Source: Bacillota bacterium (GTDB taxonomy: Bacteria > Bacillota > Clostridia > Lachnospirales > Lachnospiraceae). From it: 42,667 nt of DNA. The DNA lies in assembly GCA_029779695.1 (NCBI GenBank), contig JAKPAB010000025.1:1-42667 (forward strand), in the 5' to 3' direction. Position 1 is the first letter of the stretch, and each line of letters opens with the position of its first letter. Below, piece by piece: positions 31,327 to 40,536 of this stretch. The notes under the pieces are model-generated. The model did no database searches. It worked only from the letters and a program-made list of their open reading frames with translations, and was not told the DNA's origin. The translations under genes and the position numbers were made by a program.

Positions 31327-33507
31327 TTAAATATTCTCGTTTCTGATCGTAGCAATAATGTTCTGCTTCTCAATTTTCGACACTGAATAGTGCATTATCC
31401 ATGATACTATTATAAATACTGCTATGATACATATAACTATTCCCTTGATCGTGAATGTATATCCCATATCCATTCTCACGGCAAATGCCCTATACAATAG
31501 ATATGATATCAAAGTTCCAATTACAGTTCCATACACAAGAGACTTTGTACTATAAAAAATTGTCTCCAGATTGATCATCCTGCGGAATTCTTTTCGGGTC
31601 ATACCCATGCTCTTAAACATCGCGAGCTCACTTTGTCTGAGTTCCATGTTGGATGTTATGGTGTTAAATATGTTTGTAACTCCTATTAGTGATACTACGA
31701 TTATAAATCCGTAGAAGAAAATAGATAGTATGATTATCATTCCCTGTTCACTTCTGGCATTTTCTGCCATATTTATAACTACTGCACCAGGTTCAGCCTT
31801 GACTATCGCCTTTTCTGTTGCATATGGATCCTTGGCATTTATTGATATCCAACTGATCTTGAACTCTGTTACATCCTGGATACTTGATTTCTCGACCACA
31901 ATAGTAGCACCGTTATAACCCTGTCTAGGCAGGAGTTCATCTGTCACCTTACCGATCACGATTTCTTTGCCTTTATATGTGATCTTATCTCCAGCCTTAT
32001 AGTCATATTTCTTTAAAAGCGTTCTCTTTCCTGATTTTTCAGCTTTAAAGAAATAATCGTTAAGTATTGCTTTGCCCTTGGTATCCTGATAATCAACACC
32101 GATTTTCTCTGCGTACTCCTTGAATTCTTTTTCATCAAGAGCTACTACTGAAGCTTTACCTATTTTTTCTTCGTCGATTTTTTTGTTGATGTTATTTTTT
32201 TCTTCTGCTTTACCGCTTTTGGTGAGCCTAGCGCTATCAATAGCAGTGTATTCATCATCTTTTGGTGTATATTCCGTATGTATCTTGCTGTTTCCGGCTG
32301 CTTGCTTTATCGTATCCAGATCTAATGGCTTGTACAAAACCAGATTATAATCTGTATTGCCATACTGCATGCTCTGCTGTTTCAGTCCTTCATTGATAAA
32401 TGCATACACACCTATAAATAAGAATATCGAGACCGTAAGTGATATAACTGTAGTCCTATATTTCTTGCCGGATCTCTTTAGATTCTTATATGCTACTACT
32501 CCACCGATGCCAAATAGCTTATCAATGATCCTTGGTGTCTTCAATTTCTTGCTGTTTATTTTTACATCTTCGCTCATCCTGAAGTTCTCAATAGGTGATG
32601 CCTTGGATGCTTGTCTCTCTGCCTGTTTTGATGAAAGGATAATTGTTATTATCGGAAGTACGATCGCCAGTAAGATTGCCCATATGGATATAACCATCTT
32701 AAAATCAAAGGCACTTTCTCTAAAATATTCTTTTGTAATGATATTTAATACAATTACCAGGATAAGAACAGCTATATTTCCAAGAATAAGCCCCAGTGGT
32801 ATTCCTATTGCTCCGAGTATAGTCCCTTCTTTTCTCACGCTTTTCTTGATCTGTTTACGGGTAGCTCCGATACTTGCCAGCATTCCGTACATCTTTTTCT
32901 TTTCCGTAGCTGATATCAAGAAAGAATTTCTGATACAGAATATTGTAGCGACCATTATGATTGCCAGAATTATCCCTACTATTGAGAAAAATGATCTCAT
33001 ATTATTATCCGACAGTTTAAGGGTCTCATATGCAAGCAGTTCGCCATTTTCGTATATTCCTTCTTTGGGGATCTTATACTTGTTTATCAGAAGTTTACGA
33101 AAATCGTCTACCTTCTTTGGTTCACTAAGTGCTACGAAACAGTCTACGGAATTATCCGGTTCTATTCCCTCCTGTCTCAGGGTGTTTTTTTCATCCTCTG
33201 TAAGTGCAGGTTTTTCTTTGTATTTCAAATGGCTCTTTTCGCAAAATTCCTTGTAGGTCATGCGAAATTTAACATAATTATTTTCATTCAGTTCTTTATA
33301 GGTCTGGCTGTCACAGTATGGGATCTCGACATGAAAATATCCTGACTGATCTATGCATGCACTCATCATAGTGGCTCTAAAATTGGCAAACATACCTACA
33401 ACAGTGTACATAAGTGCTGTTGCCAGCATTATTCCAACTATAGTTCCCATGCTTCTTTTTTTATTCTTTTTCAGATTACGAAGCGTAAACTTGCTAATGA
33501 TATCCAT
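31327..33507 (-). CDS. FtsX-type ABC permease, BceB-like
   Basis: Membrane subunit of 726 residues with two FtsX units. TM1 lies near residues 18-40. A first FtsX unit (about 170-300) has the cytoplasmic motif EKKKMYGMLASIGATRKQIK. After a TM near 355-375 comes a large extracytoplasmic domain of about 215 residues. The second FtsX unit (about 595-715) has RQSELAMFKSMGMTRKEF. This layout matches permeases that confer or sense resistance to peptide antibiotics such as bacitracin and lantibiotics; that role is inferred. The start overlaps the ATPase stop by one base (TAATG). Confidence 0.9.
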   Translation of the reverse strand: MDIISKFTLRNLKKNKKRSMGTIVGIMLATALMYTVVGMFANFRATMMSACIDQSGYFHVEIPYCDSQTYKELNENNYVKFRMTYKEFCEKSHLKYKEKPALTEDEKNTLRQEGIEPDNSVDCFVALSEPKKVDDFRKLLINKYKIPKEGIYENGELLAYETLKLSDNNMRSFFSIVGIILAIIMVATIFCIRNSFLISATEKKKMYGMLASIGATRKQIKKSVRKEGTILGAIGIPLGLILGNIAVLILVIVLNIITKEYFRESAFDFKMVISIWAILLAIVLPIITIILSSKQAERQASKASPIENFRMSEDVKINSKKLKTPRIIDKLFGIGGVVAYKNLKRSGKKYRTTVISLTVSIFLFIGVYAFINEGLKQQSMQYGNTDYNLVLYKPLDLDTIKQAAGNSKIHTEYTPKDDEYTAIDSARLTKSGKAEEKNNINKKIDEEKIGKASVVALDEKEFKEYAEKIGVDYQDTKGKAILNDYFFKAEKSGKRTLLKKYDYKAGDKITYKGKEIVIGKVTDELLPRQGYNGATIVVEKSSIQDVTEFKISWISINAKDPYATEKAIVKAEPGAVVINMAENARSEQGMIIILSIFFYGFIIVVSLIGVTNIFNTITSNMELRQSELAMFKSMGMTRKEFRRMINLETIFYSTKSLVYGTVIGTLISYLLYRAFAVRMDMGYTFTIKGIVICIIAVFIIVSWIMHYSVSKIEKQNIIATIRNENI

Positions 33508-34178
33508 TACATCGCCTCCGAAATCTTGCCATCCTCGATCCGCAGGATTCGGTCAGCCACTTTGGCTATTTCCATATCATGGGTGATCATGATTATGGTC
33601 TGTTTGTATTCTTTATTTGATTTTTTTAGTAATCTTACGATTTCGTCACTTGCTGCAGAATCAAGGTTACCTGTAGGTTCATCCGCCAGTATTATAGCAG
33701 GATTGGTAATAAGAGCTCTTCCTATACTTGTTCTCTGCTGCTGTCCTCCTGATAGCTGATTCGGCAGATGGTCCTTTCTCTTTTCCAGACCCAGCTCGTC
33801 TAACAAATGCTTCATCTTGACCGAGTCAGCCTTCCTATTGTCCAGTTCCAGTGGAAGTGCAATATTTTCTTCTACGTTAAGAATAGGAATGAGATTGTAG
33901 AACTGATAGATTATTCCGATCTGTCTTCTTCTGAATATTGCCAGTTTGTCATCACTGAGATCATATATATCCTTACCATCTATGAAAACCTTGCCATCGC
34001 TAGGTCTGTCTACTCCTCCGAGCAAATGTAAGAGTGTTGATTTTCCGGAGCCTGATGCTCCTACTATTGCAACGAACTCGCCCTTTTCTATTGAGAGATT
34101 AACATGATCCAGTGCTTTTACTTCGTTATCTCCACTGCCATATATCTTGGTCAGATTTTCTGTTCTTACTAATTCCAT
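33507..34178 (-). CDS. ABC transporter ATP-binding protein, BceA/LolD-like
   Basis: ATPase of the FtsX permease, 223 residues. Walker A GASGSGKST, signature LSGGQQQRTSIGRAL, Walker B IILADEPTGNLDS and His switch ITHDMEIA. First gene of an operon that continues with permease, regulator and kinase. AGGAG lies 6 bp before the ATG. Relatives either remove antibiotics from their lipid target or carry lipoproteins or peptides; the two-component partners favour peptide-antibiotic defence. Confidence 0.94.
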   Translation of the reverse strand: MELVRTENLTKIYGSGDNEVKALDHVNLSIEKGEFVAIVGASGSGKSTLLHLLGGVDRPSDGKVFIDGKDIYDLSDDKLAIFRRRQIGIIYQFYNLIPILNVEENIALPLELDNRKADSVKMKHLLDELGLEKRKDHLPNQLSGGQQQRTSIGRALITNPAIILADEPTGNLDSAASDEIVRLLKKSNKEYKQTIIMITHDMEIAKVADRILRIEDGKISEAM

Positions 34179-34235
34179 TTTTTCTCCTCGTTATATTAGT
34201 TTCTTTAAGTTTATGCTCTGTATTTTAAATCATAA

Positions 34236-34253
34236 AAGTTACAGGTAAGTTAC
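34236..34253 (-). promoter_or_regulatory. Direct repeat, likely OmpR-type regulator site
   Basis: Two identical AAGTTAC heptamers (34236-34242 and 34247-34253) with an 11-bp period, one helical turn, lie 58-75 bp upstream of the ATPase start. Tandem 11-bp repeats are the classical site for OmpR/PhoB-type regulators, so autoregulation by the regulator at 30676-31326 is likely. Confidence 0.6.
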
Positions 34254-34273
34254 TTTAAAAAAATTACAAAAAA

Positions 34274-34321
34274 TGCCCCTGGCTTTATAGCATTATAAAA
34301 TATGCCATTATGCTAGGGACA
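34274..34321 (-). terminator. Terminator of the hybrid kinase gene
   Basis: Imperfect hairpin of about 19 bp (TGCCCCTGGCTTTATAGCA with TGCCATTATGCTAGGGACA). On the minus strand TTTTTTG and further T-rich DNA follow; on the plus strand TTTTTT follows as well. It lies about 75 bp after the hybrid kinase stop. Confidence 0.75.
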
Positions 34322-34395
34322 GTTTTTTATGCTTAAAATGCCTAAGTTTTATATGGTTCTGAGCCAAATTTTCTTCAAATCATTATCATATGATT

Positions 34396-36408
34396 TCACT
34401 GAGCACACACTGATTTCTTGATATACTTTATCAGCGTCGTAAAAAGAGCATTCTGCTCGATAGGCTTGGACAGGTGTGCATTCATGCCTGCCTCGAGACA
34501 TTCTTGTATGTCATCCGGGAATGCATCTGCAGTCATAGCTATGATCGGGATTGTTTTAGCATCCGGTCTATCTAAATGTCTAATCTTCTTCGTAGCTGTC
34601 AGTCCATCCATTACAGGCATTCTTCGATCCATCAGAATCGCCGAATATTCATTTAATGCACTATTCTCAAACATGATCATTCCTGCCTGACCATTTGAAG
34701 CTACACTGACCTTCATTCCCTTGGCTTCCAAAAGTGCGATTGATATTTCCTGATTTAATGCATTATCCTCACATAGAAGAATCTTTTTATCTTTCAGCAG
34801 ATTCCAGTCTTTACTTGAATTAATATCTGCATTTTCCTGCGTTTCAGCTTGGGTTGTTTCCTTAAAATGGAAGCATACTTTAATAGTGGTTCCTTTGTCG
34901 ATCTCGCTTTCAATATTGATAGTACCTCCCATAAGGTCCACTAGTTGTTTTACAATTGACAGACCGAGACCAGTTCCTCCGCTTTCATATCCTCTTCGGT
35001 TCTCTTGCACAAACGGCTCATATACATGCGTCAGGAATTCCGGTGACATTCCTATACCATCATCCCGGATGATAAATATCATGTCCGGATCTGGAGACTC
35101 AATAGGTTCATCCCTCAGTGTAATGGCAACATTTCCGCCTTCCGGTGTGTATTTGATAGCATTGGTAAGAAGATTCAAAAAAATTTTTTCAAGATTAAAA
35201 CTATCTGCCAATACAGTTCTACTCCTATAGCAAGAGCAATCAACCGTAAAATGGATTTTCTTTCGCGTTGCCAGTTCCATAGCCGTAGGAATAAATGCTT
35301 CTCCAATCTCTTTCATGGTACAAGGTTGCATATGCAGCTGTATCATGCCATTGCTGGCTTTGGATAACATCAATGTATCATTTACAAGACCTAGTAAGAG
35401 CTTGCCTGCCGAGCCTATTTTCGCAATATATGCATCCTTATCCTCTTCTGAGGCTCCTGGTTCCTGTGCCAGAGTTACAAATCCCAGTACCGCATTAAGA
35501 GGTGTACGCATGTCATGACTGATATTGGAAAAGAATCGATCCTTGTCATGAACCGCTGCCTTCTCCCTCTCAACTGCCCGTGACAATTTCCATAAAATAA
35601 CTGTCAGTAAAACACCTGCCAGAAATACTCCCATTGACTTGGCCATATTCATCCAGGGATAGCGATTGGAAATAGCCAATGTCCACTCATGTCGTGGGAC
35701 CTCGACGCTTTTGCATATTGATTTTTTGGTGTTTAATTTGGGATTACCATCTATGATGAGTCGCTCACCATTTTCATTTTCACAATATAGTTGAAAATCA
35801 TATCCATCTTCTTTGATATGATCAAGTCCCGCACTTTTAAGCGCATCCGGAAGATTTAAAACGATTGCTGAGAAGCCCCAGAAATATTCTTTTCCGGTGG
35901 AATCCTTCAAGAATATCGGATTTCTCGCCACCAGTCCCAGACCTCCCTGTAGTAGATGATATGGTCCTGACAGCACGATGCTTTTGGTATCTATTGCCAA
36001 TAAAACATCTTTTTTTCGCTCAGTGATCTTTAGAAAATTTTTTCCGATGACGGCCTCATTACCCTTGATCGGATATGAGTATGTGACTATTGCTCCAGGC
36101 ATATACTGGATGCCTCGAATACCGCTATTTTTCTCATAGACAATGTGTGAAACAGTCTGAAATGTTTCCTCTGTAATATCGCCATTATTTAATTTGACGA
36201 CTGCGGCGAGAATATCCGTCTTATGAAACATACGATTCATAAGGTTCTCTGATCTCTCTGCATAGAGTGCTTCTATTCTCTGGATATTACTCTTATCCTG
36301 ACAGTTTAGAAACCATAAGCACAGTATTCCAATCAGTGCAGATATAAATATACCAGTAAAAAGAAGTGTCAATTTTTTCTTAGCTACAGTTTCTGCTCGT
36401 CGCATCAT
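34396..36408 (-). CDS. CHASE-domain hybrid sensor histidine kinase
   Basis: Membrane sensor with built-in receiver, 670 residues. TM1 (about 12-34), an extracytoplasmic CHASE-type sensor domain (about 40-250, with GIRGIQYMPG and GLVARNPIF) and TM2 (about 257-275) come first. HisKA with phosphoacceptor His298 (SNISHDMRTPLNAVLGF), HATPase (NLLTNAIKYTPEG, DDGIGMS, GTGLGLSIVK) and a C-terminal receiver (about 545-670; ILMDRRMPVMDG, SKPIEQ) follow. No DNA-binding output or separate regulator lies beside it, so the phosphoryl target is not known. The ATG has only a weak AGGG upstream. It stands alone between truA and the ABC/two-component operon. Confidence 0.92.
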   Translation of the reverse strand: MMRRAETVAKKKLTLLFTGIFISALIGILCLWFLNCQDKSNIQRIEALYAERSENLMNRMFHKTDILAAVVKLNNGDITEETFQTVSHIVYEKNSGIRGIQYMPGAIVTYSYPIKGNEAVIGKNFLKITERKKDVLLAIDTKSIVLSGPYHLLQGGLGLVARNPIFLKDSTGKEYFWGFSAIVLNLPDALKSAGLDHIKEDGYDFQLYCENENGERLIIDGNPKLNTKKSICKSVEVPRHEWTLAISNRYPWMNMAKSMGVFLAGVLLTVILWKLSRAVEREKAAVHDKDRFFSNISHDMRTPLNAVLGFVTLAQEPGASEEDKDAYIAKIGSAGKLLLGLVNDTLMLSKASNGMIQLHMQPCTMKEIGEAFIPTAMELATRKKIHFTVDCSCYRSRTVLADSFNLEKIFLNLLTNAIKYTPEGGNVAITLRDEPIESPDPDMIFIIRDDGIGMSPEFLTHVYEPFVQENRRGYESGGTGLGLSIVKQLVDLMGGTINIESEIDKGTTIKVCFHFKETTQAETQENADINSSKDWNLLKDKKILLCEDNALNQEISIALLEAKGMKVSVASNGQAGMIMFENSALNEYSAILMDRRMPVMDGLTATKKIRHLDRPDAKTIPIIAMTADAFPDDIQECLEAGMNAHLSKPIEQNALFTTLIKYIKKSVCAQ

Positions 36409-36499
36409 ATCAGAACCCTAGCCTTTCATGATATAATCTCTATGTGCACTAATGCATCATAAGAGCCTGTGAACCGCACTTATTAAATTTTCTTATGTC

Positions 36500-37249
36500 C
36501 TATTTAAATATAATTTCCTTCATTGTCAGTCCCTTGGCCGGAGCTGTAGGTCCTGCCTGATTTCTGTCTCTTACCTCTAGTATTCTCTTGACTTCAGTGA
36601 CCTCCATAGCCCCTCGGCCTACCTCTATAAGTGTCCCAGCTATTATTCTTACCATATTATATAGAAAACCATTTCCGGTAACCCTGATCCTGATTTCTTT
36701 CCCCAGACCATCAGAAATAAGCTCATCCACATCAATGGAATAAATCGTTCTGACAAAGTTCTCCACCGATGTTTTGGTCGAAGCAAAACTAGTAAAATCA
36801 TGCTCTCCCACCAGGTACTCTGCAGCTTCTTTCATTTTATCTATATTTAATAACACATATATATGATCTGTATACAATCTGTTAAGCGGATTTTCAAATT
36901 TTGCATTCCATATCCTGTATTCATAAGTCTTCACAGAATCGCAATGCCTGGGATGAAATCCATCATCTACCACTTCTGATCTTATTACTCTTATATCCTC
37001 CGGTAGTCTCTGATTAAGAGCATAGCAGATCTTCTCCGCCGGCATCCTGGTCTCACAGTCAAAAACAGCTGCTGCACCCTCGGCATGAACTCCTGCATCA
37101 GTACGGCTGGCTCCAATAACCTCCGCTTTGGTTTTAAAAAGATCCGAAATGGCCGCATTCAGTTTTTCCTCTACTGACACGCCATTGTCCTGCTTCTGCC
37201 AACCACAGTAATCAGTGCCATCATAAGATGTATAGATCAACACTCTCAT
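36500..37249 (-). CDS. truA: tRNA pseudouridine(38-40) synthase TruA
   Basis: Converts uridines 38-40 of the tRNA anticodon arm to pseudouridine. The 249-residue protein has the TruA start YTSYDGTDYCGWQKQ and catalytic Asp51 in GASRTDAGVHAEG. The conserved FTSFA block and GNGFLYNMVRIIAGTLIEVG follow further on. Length is normal. It lies 148 bp behind ecfT, in the order seen in many Firmicutes, but the usual next genes rplM-rpsI are about 7.2 kb further on. Confidence 0.97.
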   Translation of the reverse strand: MRVLIYTSYDGTDYCGWQKQDNGVSVEEKLNAAISDLFKTKAEVIGASRTDAGVHAEGAAAVFDCETRMPAEKICYALNQRLPEDIRVIRSEVVDDGFHPRHCDSVKTYEYRIWNAKFENPLNRLYTDHIYVLLNIDKMKEAAEYLVGEHDFTSFASTKTSVENFVRTIYSIDVDELISDGLGKEIRIRVTGNGFLYNMVRIIAGTLIEVGRGAMEVTEVKRILEVRDRNQAGPTAPAKGLTMKEIIFK

Positions 37250-37272
37250 AAATATATAATTCCATTCTTATA

Positions 37273-37304
37273 ATTGAATCACCAATTGAATCTCTTATTG
37301 AATC
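37273..37304 (-). repeat. Three copies of ATTGAATC at a 12-bp period
   Basis: ATTGAATC occurs at 37273, 37285 and 37297, each exactly 12 bp from the next, with different filler bases. Read on the minus strand it is GATTCAAT, 24-55 bp upstream of the truA ATG. Role unknown; it may be a protein site or chance in AT-rich DNA. Confidence 0.5.
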
Positions 37305-37397
37305 ACATCTTTAACATGACGTGAGGCTCAAAGGTCAATTCACATCAAAGTATGTTTATACCTTTCGTTTATATAGCTCATTATACTATTACAGGTC

Positions 37398-38201
37398 TTA
37401 CAATAAAACCTTCGCTGCAATACAAGTCCCTAAAAATACAAAAATACACACATACGAAATCGCATCGATCCCCGCATATTTTAATGGCTTCATATTGGTC
37501 CTGCCATCTCCGCCATTGTAGCAACGAGCTTCCATTGCAAGAGCCAGATCATTGGCACGTCTGAACGCACTTACAAAAAGTGGAACCAGAATAGGCACCA
37601 TTGACTTGGCCTTCTGAAATATTCCACCACTTTCAAAATCAGCACCACGAGCCATCTGAGCCTTCATGATCTTATCCGTTTCCTCGATAAGTATAGGTAT
37701 GAATCGAAGTGCGATCGACATCATCATAGATATTTCATGAACAGGTACCCTGAAAACAGTGAGAAATCTAAGTCCCTTTTCCAGTCCATCTGTAAGCGAA
37801 TTCGGTGTAGTCGTAAGTGTCATAACAGAAGTTCCGATTATAAGCACTATCATACGAATAGTCATAAGTGTAGCACTCTTAAGTCCGGCATCCGTAATCG
37901 TCAATATTCCAAAATGAAAAAGGATCTTATCTCCAGGAGTCAAGAACAGATTAAAAAGTCCAGCGATCATTAGTAATACGACTATTCCCCTTATTCCCTT
38001 TACCATAAATGAAAACGGAACCTTAGATATAAGGATAACAGCTCCCAGAAAGGCTGCAATAACAAGCATTCCCGGAACTGAATCCACGATAAATATCGAA
38101 ATTATGAATATCAATGTCCCAAATAATTTTGTTCTAGGGTCCAATCTATGCAGAATCGAATCTGCGGGATAGTATTGGCCCAATGTCATATTTCTAAACA
38201 T
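37398..38201 (-). CDS. ecfT: Energy-coupling factor transporter transmembrane protein EcfT
   Basis: Membrane scaffold that links S components to the two ATPases. About five membrane segments, then two cytoplasmic coupling helices with the Ala-Arg-Gly-type motifs AQMARGADFESGG and ALAMEARCYNGG. From the ATG at 38201 (AAGG 7 bp upstream, one base after the EcfA2 stop) the product is 267 residues; a TTG at 38219 would extend it into EcfA2. Clustered with ecfA1 and ecfA2, as usual. With no S component beside it, this is a shared (group II) module. Confidence 0.95.
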   Translation of the reverse strand: MFRNMTLGQYYPADSILHRLDPRTKLFGTLIFIISIFIVDSVPGMLVIAAFLGAVILISKVPFSFMVKGIRGIVVLLMIAGLFNLFLTPGDKILFHFGILTITDAGLKSATLMTIRMIVLIIGTSVMTLTTTPNSLTDGLEKGLRFLTVFRVPVHEISMMMSIALRFIPILIEETDKIMKAQMARGADFESGGIFQKAKSMVPILVPLFVSAFRRANDLALAMEARCYNGGDGRTNMKPLKYAGIDAISYVCIFVFLGTCIAAKVLL

Positions 38202-38202
38202 A

Positions 38203-39057
38203 TTATTCCTTCCGTCCAAGAGCCCTTAAAATAGCATCTCTGGCCTCTGGAACCGTTGTAATATCCGTATCTACATGAAATCCTATTTTCTTAAGATCAT
38301 GCATAAGATATGTGACCTGTGGAGCTGCAAGTCCTATTTCCTCCAACTCCTTGCAATAATGAAACACTTCTCTTGGTGTACCATCATATAGGATACCGCC
38401 ATGTTCCATTACAACAATACGGTCTACATAATTAGCCACATCCTCCATGCTGTGAGACACCAGTATAACTGTTGTACCCTTTTTATCATGGAGTTCTTTG
38501 ATGAGTCCGAGTATCTCTTCTCTCCCTGCGGGATCTAGTCCTGCGGTGGGTTCATCCAATATCAGATAAGCAGGCTTCATGGCCAATACTCCAGCAATTG
38601 CTACTCTTCTCTTTTGTCCGCCTGACAGATCAAAAGGAGATGTCTCCGCATATTCCTCAGGCAGTTTAACCGCTCTAAGTGCTTCAAAAGCTCTGAGAGA
38701 AACTTCCTTTTCATCTAGCCCTTGATTTTTTGGTCCAAAACATACATCCTCGAAAACCGTGGTTCCGAACAGCTGGTTCTCCGGATATTGAAATACCATT
38801 CCAACCTGCGTTCTAAGATCCTTAAGCTTATAGCCCTTATCATATATATCCTGGCCATTATAATAGATGCTGCCTGCCGTAGCTCTTATCAGTCCGTTCA
38901 TATGCTGAGCCAGGGTTGATTTACCTGATCCGGTATGACCTATTATTCCGATGAATTCTCCATCATCGATTTTTAGATTAATATCATTTAGTGCTGCCAC
39001 TTCATATGCCGTATCCGGGCTATAGGTATATGATACGTGGTCAAATATTAGAGACAT
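38203..39057 (-). CDS. ecfA2: Energy-coupling factor ATPase EcfA2
   Basis: One of two ATPases driving vitamin uptake through EcfT. Walker A GHTGSGKST, Q-loop VFQYPENQLFG, signature LSGGQKRRVAIAG, Walker B YLILDEPTAGLDP and His switch VSHSMEDV. The 284 residues include the usual C-terminal ECF extension. It begins 1 bp after the EcfA1 stop, using GGAGG inside that gene. The order ecfA1-ecfA2-ecfT is conserved in Firmicutes, which supports the choice of symbol. Confidence 0.95.
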   Translation of the reverse strand: MSLIFDHVSYTYSPDTAYEVAALNDINLKIDDGEFIGIIGHTGSGKSTLAQHMNGLIRATAGSIYYNGQDIYDKGYKLKDLRTQVGMVFQYPENQLFGTTVFEDVCFGPKNQGLDEKEVSLRAFEALRAVKLPEEYAETSPFDLSGGQKRRVAIAGVLAMKPAYLILDEPTAGLDPAGREEILGLIKELHDKKGTTVILVSHSMEDVANYVDRIVVMEHGGILYDGTPREVFHYCKELEEIGLAAPQVTYLMHDLKKIGFHVDTDITTVPEARDAILRALGRKE

Positions 39058-39058
39058 A

Positions 39059-39961
39059 TCACACCTCCGTTGCTCTGATACCGCGAAGAGCCTCTACCAG
39101 TTCTTCCCTTGTCAGGACACCATCCGGTACATTTACTCCTGCTTTTTTCAGTTCATCAGCCACAAGGGTGATCTGTGGTACATCGAGCCTATAGCTCTTT
39201 AGCTCTTCCACTTTGGAAAATATATCCCTGGGTTCGCCTTCCATAACCACCTTGCCACTGTCCATAACGTATACATAATCAGATCCTACCACCTCTTCCA
39301 TGTAATGGGTGATAAGAATAACTGTAACATTCTTTTTTTTATTTAATTCATGGATCGCACGTATAACTTCCTTACGACCGTTGGGATCCAGCATAGCAGT
39401 GGGTTCATCCAGCACGATACATTCCGGTTCCATTGCCATTACTCCTGCGATCGCCACTCTTTGCTTCTGACCGCCGGACAGCTTGTTCGGTGAATGCTTT
39501 CTATATTCCCACATTCCTACAGATCTAAGGCTCTTTTCAACTCTTTCCCATATCTCATCTGTGGGCACACCGATGTTTTCCGGACCGAATCCCACATCCT
39601 CTTCTACCACAGATGCTATGATCTGGTTATCAGGATTCTGAAATACCATTCCTGCAGACTTTCTGATATCCAAAGTATTGCTCTTGTCGTTAGCATCCAT
39701 CTGATTTACAAACAAAGTGCCTCCTGATGGATATAGAAGCGCATTGATATGCTTGGCAAATGTAGACTTGCCTGAGCCATTATGTCCAAGGATCGATATA
39801 AAATGTCCTTTTTTTACAGAAATATCAACATTGTCAATTGCTGTGACAATGTTTTCCACATTTCCCTCTTCATCACGAACTATATATTCATGACTTAGAT
39901 TTTTCGCTTCTATTATATTTATATTTATATTATTAATATTTGTATTTACATCTATATTCAT
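39059..39961 (-). CDS. ecfA1: Energy-coupling factor ATPase EcfA1
   Basis: Partner of EcfA2, 300 residues. Walker [12 protein letters not shown]-loop [11 protein letters not shown], signature [13 protein letters not shown], Walker [14 protein letters not shown] and His switch ITHYMEEV. The first ~16 residues ([16 protein letters not shown]) are an unusual Asn/Ile run encoded by an AT-only repeat of AATATA units. They precede the normal family start ([10 protein letters not shown]). No later ATG offers a better start; AAGG stands 8 bp before this one. Confidence 0.94.
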   Translation of the reverse strand: MNIDVNTNINNININIIEAKNLSHEYIVRDEEGNVENIVTAIDNVDISVKKGHFISILGHNGSGKSTFAKHINALLYPSGGTLFVNQMDANDKSNTLDIRKSAGMVFQNPDNQIIASVVEEDVGFGPENIGVPTDEIWERVEKSLRSVGMWEYRKHSPNKLSGGQKQRVAIAGVMAMEPECIVLDEPTAMLDPNGRKEVIRAIHELNKKKNVTVILITHYMEEVVGSDYVYVMDSGKVVMEGEPRDIFSKVEELKSYRLDVPQITLVADELKKAGVNVPDGVLTREELVEALRGIRATEV

Positions 39962-40038
39962 TATAATACCTTGATTGCAGCCTTGATGGTCTGCATCATA
40001 TTCGGCTAATTAATGTATCAAATAACATACCTAATATA

Positions 40039-40536
40039 TCACCAGTGGAGTCTGTGTAACTGTCCAATAGGCTCTAAGTCTCCAAAATCCTGCTGCCTCA
40101 GGGCCTCATACGTAACAATTGCAACGCTGTTTGCCAGATTCAAAGATCTGATATCATGCCCCATAGGAATCCTGATGCATTCTTCAGGATGTTCTACCAG
40201 TATCTCTTCTGGTATTCCGGCACTTTCTTTTCCGAACATGATATATGCCCCTTCCGGAAAAGAAACGTCCGTATACTTATTCTGCCCCTTTGTAGTTGCA
40301 TAATATATCTTGGCATCAGGATTCTTGTCGATAAAGTCCTGATAATCCTCATAAATACTTAGATCCAGATCCTTCCAATAATCCATTCCAGCCCTACGGA
40401 CTGCCTTTTCATCCAGACTGAACCCTAAAGGTTTGATAAGGTGTAGTCTAGTACCGGTTGCCACGCATGTACGCCCGATATTGCCAGTATTAGATGGGAT
40501 CTCAGGTTCATGCAATACTATATTTAATGGTTTCAA
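40039..40536 (-). CDS. trmL: tRNA (cytidine(34)-2'-O)-methyltransferase TrmL
   Basis: SPOUT-class methyltransferase that modifies the wobble base of certain leucine tRNAs. The 165-residue protein begins NIVLHEPEIPSNTGNIGRTC and has the SPOUT knot motifs YIMFGKESAGIP and IRIPMGHDIRSLNLANSVAI. There is no ATG near the start. The frame begins with TTG whose TTGA overlaps the aminotransferase stop by 4 bp, so translation is probably coupled. Family call is firm. Confidence 0.93.
   Translation of the reverse strand: MKPLNIVLHEPEIPSNTGNIGRTCVATGTRLHLIKPLGFSLDEKAVRRAGMDYWKDLDLSIYEDYQDFIDKNPDAKIYYATTKGQNKYTDVSFPEGAYIMFGKESAGIPEEILVEHPEECIRIPMGHDIRSLNLANSVAIVTYEALRQQDFGDLEPIGQLHRLHW

Noticed and set aside
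32357-33256. 299-residue hydrophobic plus-strand frame opposite the Bce-like permease
   Set aside because: Antisense of membrane-protein codons often gives long hydrophobic frames; no start signal or domain is seen.
29472-36408. Mobile element carrying the kinase/ABC genes between truA and rplM
   Set aside because: No transposase, integrase, flanking direct repeats or tRNA site is visible, so I report only the broken synteny.
38202-38219. TTG start for EcfT overlapping ecfA2
   Set aside because: The ATG at 38201 follows AAGG at good spacing and yields the usual family N-terminus.
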